From contig JAQBNY010000304.1 in assembly GCA_028288315.1 (NCBI GenBank), positions 1 to 6,254 on the forward strand: a stretch of DNA of 6,254 bases. The letters are read 5' to 3'. Below the pieces are notes generated by a model. The model worked only from the letters and a program-made list of their open reading frames with translations. It had not been told where the DNA came from and made no database searches. Made by a program: the position numbers and the translations under genes. Shown piece after piece: positions 1 through 4,994 of this stretch (position 1 is the stretch's first letter; every line of letters begins with the position of its first letter). The DNA is from Mucilaginibacter sp. (GTDB taxonomy: Bacteria > Bacteroidota > Bacteroidia > Sphingobacteriales > Sphingobacteriaceae).

Positions 1-93
1 CATATCAAAAATGCCTTCATAAAAGCCTTGAGCTCTTTCAATGTCGGTTGCTGGAATTTCAAACCAGTTAAGTGCGTTTGCATTTGGGTCCAT
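1..93 (-). CDS. VOC/glyoxalase-fold protein, N-terminal fragment
   Basis: Only the first 31 codons are in the window; the rest lies beyond the left edge. The start is ATG at 93..91 and the fragment reads MDPNANALNWFEIPATDIER and then AQGFYEGIFDM. The pattern NWFEIPATD, followed by a helix with A-x-x-FYExIF, is typical of the first beta-alpha unit of the vicinal oxygen chelate superfamily (glyoxalase / bleomycin-resistance / dioxygenase fold). These proteins are usually small cytoplasmic metal-dependent enzymes or binding proteins of about 115-130 residues. The fragment is too short to tell which reaction, and the metal ligands cannot be judged. No Shine-Dalgarno sequence precedes the ATG; the upstream bases are A/T-rich, as is usual in Bacteroidota. 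It is divergent from the sugar kinase gene. The family call is fairly safe; any specific function would be a guess. Confidence 0.8.
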   Translation of the reverse strand, partial: MDPNANALNWFEIPATDIERAQGFYEGIFDM

Positions 94-349
94 AATTTAT
101 TTTTTTAAAGGTTAATAATTTAAAAGAATGGCTTAATAGGAGCCGTATAATAAATTTAGCTATGTAATAATTAGTTAAGGTTAGCCGGCTGTTAAGTTTA
201 CTATAAAGTTCAGTATTTAATTTAGTATAATACAAGTGTTACCTACACATAATAAGTACTTCTAAAGCCGCATTTTTTAATAAACTAATAGCCTTGTTTG
301 CAGCTTAATAATATTGCATTAATTATATATTAAATAATAAACAGGCTGT
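94..349. other. AT-rich divergent intergenic region, mostly featureless
   Basis: This region separates the VOC gene from the sugar kinase gene and carries no ORF with coding character. No good CAAAnnTA (a minus-strand TAnnTTTG) lies near the VOC start, so its promoter is not identified. A short AGCCGGCT palindrome at 183-190 sits between two GTTAAG direct repeats (174-179 and 191-196). It could be a regulator site but is short enough to be chance. No riboswitch, tRNA or terminator-like stem was seen. Confidence 0.5.
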
Positions 350-357
350 TACATTTG
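350..357 (+). promoter_or_regulatory. Probable -7 promoter element of the sugar kinase gene
   Basis: TACATTTG matches the Bacteroidota sigma-ABfr -7 consensus TAnnTTTG exactly and ends 28 bases before the ATG at 386, which would give a 5' leader of roughly 20-25 nt. No convincing TTTG -33 element lies at the expected spacing. A TTTG at 297-300 is about 50 bp upstream, too far to pair with it. The call therefore rests on the -7 match and its position alone. Confidence 0.5.
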
Positions 358-385
358 CAAGCTAACCGATTATTATAGAAAATTC

Positions 386-1252
386 ATGTATGACATTTGT
401 TGCATAGGGCATATCACCTTAGATAAAGTAGTAACCGCCGCCACCGTTAATCACATGGCGGGCGGCACAGCGTTTTATTTTAGTAACGCTATAAGTAACA
501 TGCCGGTGCAATACAAATTGGTAACGGCCCTTGCCGAAACCGAAATGCAGGAAGTTGCTAAACTGCGTGCTAAAGGCATTGAGGTGAAAGCCCTGCGAAG
601 TACCCACTCGGTTTATTTTGAAAATATTTATGCAGAGAATCAGGATAACCGTACCCAACGCGTATTGCAAAAAGCCGATGCCTTTACCATTGCCGACCTG
701 CTGGATGTAGATGCCAAAGTTTTTCATTTAGGTGCTTTGCTGGCCGATGATATGTCGACTGAATTAATTAAAGCATTGAGTGGTAGGGCGCAGGTATCTG
801 TTGATGCACAGGGGTATTTACGCGAGGTGGTTAATAATGATGTACACGCTATTGACTGGGCCGATAAAAAAGAAGCCCTGCAATATGTAGATATACTTAA
901 AGTGAACGAACATGAGCTGGAAGCACTAACAGGCTATACCAATATACACGCCGGCGCAAAAATACTGGCCGACTGGGGCGTTAAAGAAGTTGTAATTACC
1001 CTGGGCAGCTTAGGTTCGGTAATTTATGACGACAATATTTTTTATGATATACCGGCATATAAACCCATTGCAGTAGTTGATGCTACAGGCTGTGGTGATA
1101 CTTACATGGCTGGTTACCTATATAAACGTGCAAAAGGCGCAGGCATACAACAAGCCGGAGAATTTGCCGCCGCCATGGCAGGCCTAAAAATTGAAGCATC
1201 CGGGCCGTTTAGCGGGACGGAAGAGGATGTGGTGGAGATGTTGGAGAGGTAG
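386..1252 (+). CDS. PfkB/ribokinase-family sugar kinase
   Basis: This 288-residue cytoplasmic kinase should transfer the ATP gamma-phosphate to a hydroxyl of a sugar or sugar-like substrate. The N terminus (YDICCIGHITLDKVV, residues 2-16) is the usual first strand with D13 at the substrate-binding position. GGT-x-F-x-x-SNAI (26-36) is the glycine-rich PfkB signature 1 region. NEHE (174-177) fits the N-x-x-E motif linked to Mg/phosphate handling, and GSLG (207-210) is the nucleotide-loop region. DATGCGD (232-238) is PfkB signature 2, with D238 as the expected catalytic base and C236 in place of the common alanine of GAGD. A GPFSG motif (273-277) lies near the C terminus. Length is slightly below the ribokinase norm of about 300. 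The substrate is not evident: no sugar transporter, isomerase or regulator adjoins it, so calling it ribokinase would overreach. An inositol-kinase-like or nucleoside-kinase-like role is possible. ATG 386 is the only sensible start, and a terminator follows the TAG. Confidence 0.9.
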   Translation: MYDICCIGHITLDKVVTAATVNHMAGGTAFYFSNAISNMPVQYKLVTALAETEMQEVAKLRAKGIEVKALRSTHSVYFENIYAENQDNRTQRVLQKADAFTIADLLDVDAKVFHLGALLADDMSTELIKALSGRAQVSVDAQGYLREVVNNDVHAIDWADKKEALQYVDILKVNEHELEALTGYTNIHAGAKILADWGVKEVVITLGSLGSVIYDDNIFYDIPAYKPIAVVDATGCGDTYMAGYLYKRAKGAGIQQAGEFAAAMAGLKIEASGPFSGTEEDVVEMLER

Positions 1253-1293
1253 GGTAAACTGATTGCTAACACACGCGGTAATCTAACTGATTT

Positions 1294-1325
1294 AAAAAGG
1301 GCATCAATATATTGATGCCCTTTTT
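1294..1325. terminator. Bidirectional intrinsic terminator (perfect 32-bp palindrome)
   Basis: The left arm AAAAAGGGCATCAATA and right arm TATTGATGCCCTTTTT are exact reverse complements of 16 bases each. The GC-richer stem core GGGCATCAAT is flanked by an A tract on one side and a T tract on the other, so it can act on both strands. It sits between the ends of the convergent sugar kinase gene (stop at 1252) and the MFS gene (stop at 1338), which is where a shared terminator is expected. Confidence 0.93.
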
Positions 1326-1337
1326 GCTTACTAATAT

Positions 1338-2615
1338 TTAAAACCCTTCACCTATCACAATATCTTCCGGTATCACTACCTTTTTACTATCCATTTTCTT
1401 TTTGGTGAGGTTATTTACCCGCATCATTAGTAAGATGCTTAATGTTGATATTACTATAATTACATACCCCACCACATTGTAATGCTCCAGCGGTGCGCCT
1501 TTGCCTTTTTGAGATACTATCATCCCGGCAACGGCTGCTGCTATACCACCTGCTATTTGCTGTAATGATGAGTTAATGCTCATGAAAGCACCACGGTCGG
1601 CCATTTCGGGTATTGCGCTTGTTAATGCCGAAGACGGTATCATACGGCTCATAATACCTACCATCATTAATATGTTAAGCGCCATTACCAATATTAGCGG
1701 TGTTACGCCAAGGTTGGTATAAACTACGCACATAATCATTGTCCAAACGGAAGCCACAGCGAATATTTTAAATTTATCTATCTTATCGCTCAGTTTACCT
1801 ATTAACGGCATAACAATTAATGAACTTACGCCCGATACCATAAATAGCATAGGCAACTCCTCATTAGTTAAGCCCAGGTTATTAATGGCAAATGCGCTGC
1901 CAAAAGGCATCATCATAAAACCACCTATTGATAGCAGGGCCGTAGCCATAAAACCAACCCGGTAATTGCTTTTGGCAAGCGTATGCCAAAGGTGTTTAAA
2001 TGCCGACTTATCATTTTGCAGCGCCAAATGTTGAGTAATAGGCTGCAGCTTTGCAGCTATCAGTAATGCAATAATTATGCTTAATGTTGCTACCATCCAA
2101 AATGGGGCTTCCCAACCCCAGGCGTTGGCTAAATATAAACCAATTGGTACGCCCAAAACCTGACTGCCGCCAAAACCCATTTGTATAAAGCCCATAACCC
2201 GGCCACGTTGCTGCATAGCAAACAAATCTGTTATTATTGCCATAGATATGGAGCCAATTACCCCGCCAAATAGGCCGGTGATTATACGGGCCGCTACTAA
2301 TACGGCATAGGTATGTGCTAATCCGCAGAAAATGGTACCACCTATAAAGCCGATGTAAAAAAATAAAAGCAGTTTTTTACGGTCGAACCTATCAGCAAAG
2401 CCGGCTGTAAGCAAGCCCGAAATACCCGCGCTAAAAGCATAGCCCGATACTGCGAAACCAAATGCTGAAGGTTTAAGGCTTAGCGATTTCATAAGCATAT
2501 CGCCAAGCGGCGACATCACCATAAAATCCAGTATTACGGTAAACTGGGTAATGGCTAATATAAATATTACAAATTTTTGATAGCCGGTAAATGGTATCGG
2601 TTCTTCTTTTTGCAT
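1338..2615 (-). CDS. MFS drug/metabolite exporter, DHA1-like (12 TM)
   Basis: This 425-residue inner-membrane protein is probably a proton-driven exporter of the major facilitator superfamily. About 12 hydrophobic segments can be traced: TM1 near 14-36, TM2 52-73, TM3 82-100, TM4 104-127, TM5 140-163, TM6 170-188, then a polar central loop near 190-218, then six more up to about 398. Motif A is GFADRFDRKK (72-81) in the TM2-TM3 loop, R110 followed by GLFGG fits motif B in TM4, and GFGGSQVLGVPIG (147-159) resembles the antiporter motif C in TM5. D30 within TM1 is an acidic residue in the membrane, as in several DHA1 drug/H+ antiporters. An RGAFMSINSSLQQIAGG stretch (341-357) resembles AraJ-like Bacteroidota MFS proteins. 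It is the last gene of the TetR operon, starting 6 bp after the HMA-like gene, which supports an efflux role for the TetR ligand or a related compound. The substrate is unknown. Confidence 0.9.
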   Translation of the reverse strand: MQKEEPIPFTGYQKFVIFILAITQFTVILDFMVMSPLGDMLMKSLSLKPSAFGFAVSGYAFSAGISGLLTAGFADRFDRKKLLLFFYIGFIGGTIFCGLAHTYAVLVAARIITGLFGGVIGSISMAIITDLFAMQQRGRVMGFIQMGFGGSQVLGVPIGLYLANAWGWEAPFWMVATLSIIIALLIAAKLQPITQHLALQNDKSAFKHLWHTLAKSNYRVGFMATALLSIGGFMMMPFGSAFAINNLGLTNEELPMLFMVSGVSSLIVMPLIGKLSDKIDKFKIFAVASVWTMIMCVVYTNLGVTPLILVMALNILMMVGIMSRMIPSSALTSAIPEMADRGAFMSINSSLQQIAGGIAAAVAGMIVSQKGKGAPLEHYNVVGYVIIVISTLSILLMMRVNNLTKKKMDSKKVVIPEDIVIGEGF

Positions 2616-2621
2616 TGGGGC

Positions 2622-2858
2622 TTAGGTTAATTCACAGCACGTATAGCCATGATAGTTTAATAATTCAATTATTTGCTTATGTGTTAATTTGTGTGATATT
2701 ATCCGTAGCACACAGTCCTCATCTTCCAGGTCTACGGTCCACTGTTCAATATCTTTGTTGCAATCCAGCACAGCATGCAGGAACAGAGTATCACCCGGGC
2801 ATTTGATATTTGTTTTAAATAGCAATATGTGATCAAAATTATCCGTCATATTCTTCAT
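2622..2858 (-). CDS. Small HMA-like (ferredoxin-like fold) protein lacking CxxC
   Basis: This 78-residue protein has no signal peptide. Its order of hydrophobic strands and helices fits the beta-alpha-beta-beta-alpha-beta layout of heavy-metal-associated domains: strand HILLFKTNI (10-18), helix about 21-34, paired strands about 38-55 around QWTVDLEDEDCVLRIIS, helix KQIIELLNYHGY (61-72) and a last short strand. Unlike true copper chaperones it has no MxCxxC motif; only C20 lies in the loop after strand 1. Other cysteines are C33, C49 and an adjacent pair C74-C75 near the C terminus. Its ATG overlaps the TetR stop codon as ATGA, so translation is probably coupled; M4 (2849) is an alternative start. 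It is likely a real gene, because it is flush with both neighbours and has domain-like sequence. Its job is unknown: it could bind a metal or ligand, or assist the repressor or pump. Confidence 0.8.
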   Translation of the reverse strand: MKNMTDNFDHILLFKTNIKCPGDTLFLHAVLDCNKDIEQWTVDLEDEDCVLRIISHKLTHKQIIELLNYHGYTCCELT

Positions 2859-3448
2859 TGCTTTTTTAGTGCTTTTACTACCAGATCAAAAGTTTTCCAT
2901 AAAATCTCGTCGGTCATTTTAAACGGTTTGCCACCCATGCTTTGTCCTTCGGTGTCAAAGCGGATAAGGTTATACAAAGGGGCAAATGCAACCGACCAGT
3001 ATACTTCAAAAGGCATTGCCTCAATTTCGCCGCGCTCAATTACATTGTGCATAAACTTGCCCACAACTAACTGAAATCCTTTCAAAAAAGAAGAGAGGAA
3101 TTCCTGCTGGTACGATGAACTGCGTAGCTGATCAAAAAATAAACCCATAACAGGATTTGTTATCATATAGTTGTAACGGTTTTCCCATTGTTTGCGCAAG
3201 CCTTGCTCAAATGGCAATTCCGGGTCAAAATCTTTAATCATGGCATCACCCATTATCCGGCCCTCTTCAACAGCTACTTTTATAATTAAGTCATCGCGAT
3301 CTTTATAATAGATGTACAATGTTGCCACAGAAACATTGCATACCTTGGCCAGTTTATTCATACTGAAACCTTCCAAGCCATTTTTTACAATCAGCTCAAT
3401 TGCTTTTTGCTTTACCAGTTGTACTTTATCTGTATTTCTTGTACGCAT
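2855..3448 (-). CDS. TetR/AcrR-family transcriptional repressor
   Basis: This 197-residue cytoplasmic DNA-binding regulator is of typical TetR length. The N-terminal domain carries the family pattern: helix KVQLVKQKAIELIVKNG (8-24), then the helix-turn-helix at about 28-47 (FSMNKLAKVCNVSVATLYIY), then YYKDRDDLI (47-55), the classic Y-x-x-F/Y-K-x-K/R-x-x-L segment that follows the recognition helix. The rest is a helical ligand-binding and dimerisation domain with little family conservation, so the inducer cannot be read from it. It is the first gene of an operon with an HMA-like protein and an MFS exporter, the usual arrangement for a repressor of an efflux pump. A palindromic candidate operator lies 25-42 bp before its start, within its own promoter, so autorepression is expected. 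The ATG at 3448 has no Shine-Dalgarno; upstream bases are A/T only, normal for Bacteroidota. Confidence 0.93.
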   Translation of the reverse strand: MRTRNTDKVQLVKQKAIELIVKNGLEGFSMNKLAKVCNVSVATLYIYYKDRDDLIIKVAVEEGRIMGDAMIKDFDPELPFEQGLRKQWENRYNYMITNPVMGLFFDQLRSSSYQQEFLSSFLKGFQLVVGKFMHNVIERGEIEAMPFEVYWSVAFAPLYNLIRFDTEGQSMGGKPFKMTDEILWKTFDLVVKALKKQ

Positions 3449-3466
3449 TTAAATTTATTATTGATA

Positions 3467-3474
3467 CAAATATA
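3467..3474 (-). promoter_or_regulatory. -7 promoter element of the tetR-HMA-MFS operon
   Basis: On the minus strand this reads TATATTTG, an exact match to the Bacteroidota -7 consensus TAnnTTTG. It lies about 19 bp before the TetR ATG, so the leader would be short, around 10-15 nt. A clear TTTG -33 box is not present at the usual distance; the sequence there is only T/A-rich. The palindrome next to it begins inside this element. Confidence 0.6.
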
Positions 3475-3490
3475 AGTGAATATTCATTTA
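3473..3490. promoter_or_regulatory. Candidate TetR operator (18-bp imperfect palindrome)
   Basis: TAAGTGAATATTCATTTA is an inverted repeat with a perfect TGAATATTCA core (3477-3486) and one mismatched pair (G3476/T3487) in the 9-bp arms. It overlaps the end of the operon's -7 element and fills the -33/-7 spacer, so a bound repressor would block RNA polymerase. TGAAT/ATTCA half-sites are common among TetR/AcrR-family operators. That this repressor binds here is inferred from position and symmetry. Confidence 0.65.
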
Positions 3491-3503
3491 GTTATAAATC
3501 TTT

Positions 3504-3533
3504 TTTGTTATAAATATGTAAATCGTACATTCG
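3504..3533 (+). promoter_or_regulatory. Probable promoter of the deacetylase gene
   Basis: TTTG at 3504-3507 fits the -33 element, and TACATTCG at 3526-3533 matches TAnnTTTG at all but one position (C for T). The spacer is 18 bp, close to the 19-21 bp usual in Bacteroidota. Transcription would start near 3540, giving a leader of about 35 nt before the ATG at 3576. It faces away from the TetR promoter, with the operator about 14 bp upstream of the -33 box. Confidence 0.5.
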
Positions 3534-3575
3534 GCGTTATTAATGCAATCTTATTTATAATTGCTAATCCAACCC

Positions 3576-4892
3576 ATGAAGAAATTAATTTCAACCGCTT
3601 TATCCTTAATGTTATTTGTTAGTAGTAATGCCCAGGTTATAGGCAAAACCGAAATAACGCAATGGCGAGATGATAAAAAAGGTGCCGTATCAATAACATT
3701 TGATGATGGTTCAATTAACCAGTTTAAGCAGGCAATACCGGTATTGAATAGTTTAAAATTACCGGCAACATTTTTCATCATCACCGGGCAAATACCAGGC
3801 TCGCAGTATCACGGTAAGTTTATAGGGCGGCCGGTTAAGGATATCATTAATGAAACAGCTACCGTCCCAACTAATAAAGACAATATTTTTGAGCGTGCCT
3901 CAGCAGCAGGATATTTAGGACTGGTTGGTCCGCTTGATTATCATTACAAAGCAGGATCGTTGGTTGATGCCGGAAAAATGGATGAGGCAATCAAAGTGAT
4001 TGATGAACTTTATTTGAAAGTACGGAATGGTGAGTTTAAGCCGGGGATACAACACAATGTGGAATACGCAGACGCACACGGTACTACCTGGAATGATATA
4101 CGCAGATATGCAGCGCAAGGGCACGAATTTGCCAGCCATATGATAACCCACCCTCGATTAGCTGTACTTGATGAACCCAATATGATATACGAGCTTGAAA
4201 AAAGTAAAGCCGATATGTTAAAGCAAATGGGACCAAAATATACCTTTAGCGGTGAAGGCCCCTTTGGTACCGAAAATGAACGCGCTATGCAATATGCTCA
4301 TAAAGTTTATCCGGCCCTGCGTAATCGTATGCCCGAGCCATGGCTAAAGGAGATAAGCCGGTCAGATAAGAGCAATCCCGGCAATACCGATAAAGAATAT
4401 ATACAATTTCAGCGTGGAGGCACAACCAAAACGCCTATGCCAATGATGAAAGCCTGGGTTGATACTACTGCCAATAAGAATAATACATGGCTGGTGCTCA
4501 CCTTTCATGGTGTTGATGGGATAGGCTGGGAACCTTTAACTCACCAGCAGTTAAATGAATACTTTAGTTATATTAAGGCAAAACAAGTGCTTTGGGTAGG
4601 CACGTTTGGTGATGTTACACGTTACATACGTGAGCGACAAAACGCCACAGTACAATCCAAACAAAATGGTGATAAAATAAATGTAAGCTTAACTCATTCG
4701 CTAAATAAAAGCATGTATTATGTACCGCTTACGCTTAAAACCTATGTGCCTGAAACATGGAAAACAGTAAAAGTAACCCAGGGCAATAAATCGCAGATTG
4801 TTAAACCAATAGGTATATCAGGGAAGAATGAGAAATACGTTTTATACCAGGCTTATCCAAATAAATCAGCGATAACAATATCACGCGGATAA
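3576..4892 (+). CDS. Secreted NodB-type polysaccharide deacetylase family protein
   Basis: This 438-residue protein probably removes acetyl groups from a carbohydrate outside the cytoplasm. Residues 1-19 form a signal peptide (MKKLIS, hydrophobic core, SNA before Q20), with no lipobox cysteine. The NodB fold starts at about 36: TFDDG (41-45) is motif 1, with D43 the expected catalytic base and D44 a metal ligand. SHMITHP (187-193) is the H-x-x-x-H metal motif (H188, H192). LTFHG (308-312) supplies the late conserved H311. Two features depart from short NodB enzymes. About 110 residues lie between motif 1 and the HxxxH motif. Motif 3 reads EGPFG (227-231) where R-x-P-x-G is usual, so glutamate replaces arginine. 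Residues from about 365 to 438 look like a separate beta-rich C-terminal domain. A TTG at 3561 could lengthen it by five residues, but ATG 3576 gives the proper signal peptide. The true substrate is not evident from the neighbours. Confidence 0.87.
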   Translation: MKKLISTALSLMLFVSSNAQVIGKTEITQWRDDKKGAVSITFDDGSINQFKQAIPVLNSLKLPATFFIITGQIPGSQYHGKFIGRPVKDIINETATVPTNKDNIFERASAAGYLGLVGPLDYHYKAGSLVDAGKMDEAIKVIDELYLKVRNGEFKPGIQHNVEYADAHGTTWNDIRRYAAQGHEFASHMITHPRLAVLDEPNMIYELEKSKADMLKQMGPKYTFSGEGPFGTENERAMQYAHKVYPALRNRMPEPWLKEISRSDKSNPGNTDKEYIQFQRGGTTKTPMPMMKAWVDTTANKNNTWLVLTFHGVDGIGWEPLTHQQLNEYFSYIKAKQVLWVGTFGDVTRYIRERQNATVQSKQNGDKINVSLTHSLNKSMYYVPLTLKTYVPETWKTVKVTQGNKSQIVKPIGISGKNEKYVLYQAYPNKSAITISRG

Positions 4893-4956
4893 TTGATAGT
4901 TAGTGTGTGGCTTAGTCTTTGTCCTTAGGCAAGCTTCTACATCTTTTTTAATATGT

Positions 4957-4994
4957 TAAAGTCGTATTCATTGTAAGCAATGAATACGACTTTA
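4957..4994. terminator. Long-stem hairpin, probable bidirectional terminator
   Basis: A 17-bp perfect stem (left arm 4957-4973, right arm 4978-4994, core AAAGTCGTATTCATTG) encloses a TAAG loop. It lies between the convergent ends of the deacetylase (stop 4892) and the MFS_3-type gene, and the TAA stop of the latter (4994..4992) is part of the stem. The following T tracts are short and interrupted on both strands, so termination may be weaker than at the 1294-1325 palindrome; it may equally protect mRNA 3' ends. Confidence 0.75.

Noticed and set aside
130..144. GGCT/AGCC mini-hairpin upstream of the VOC gene
   Set aside because: The 4-bp stem with a 7-nt loop is too short to distinguish from chance and shows no terminator or riboswitch character.
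183..190. AGCCGGCT palindrome between GTTAAG repeats as a regulator site
   Set aside because: It is only 8 bp, with no further symmetry and no identified promoter nearby; it is noted in the intergenic entry but not called a site.
419..727. 102-codon minus-strand ORF within the sugar kinase gene
   Set aside because: It lies wholly antisense to a gene with clear PfkB motifs, and its translation shows no recognisable domain.
2591..3074. Two plus-strand ORFs opposite the MFS/HMA/TetR junctions
   Set aside because: They are antisense to well-supported genes and have no domain-like sequence or promoter.
3561..3575. TTG start adding five residues to the deacetylase
   Set aside because: ATG at 3576 begins a well-formed signal peptide (MKKLIS plus hydrophobic core); the upstream TTG adds LIQP before it and has no supporting ribosome-binding signal.
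3551..4151. Minus-strand ORFs opposite the deacetylase 5' half
   Set aside because: They are antisense to the NodB domain coding sequence and have low-complexity, non-domain translations.
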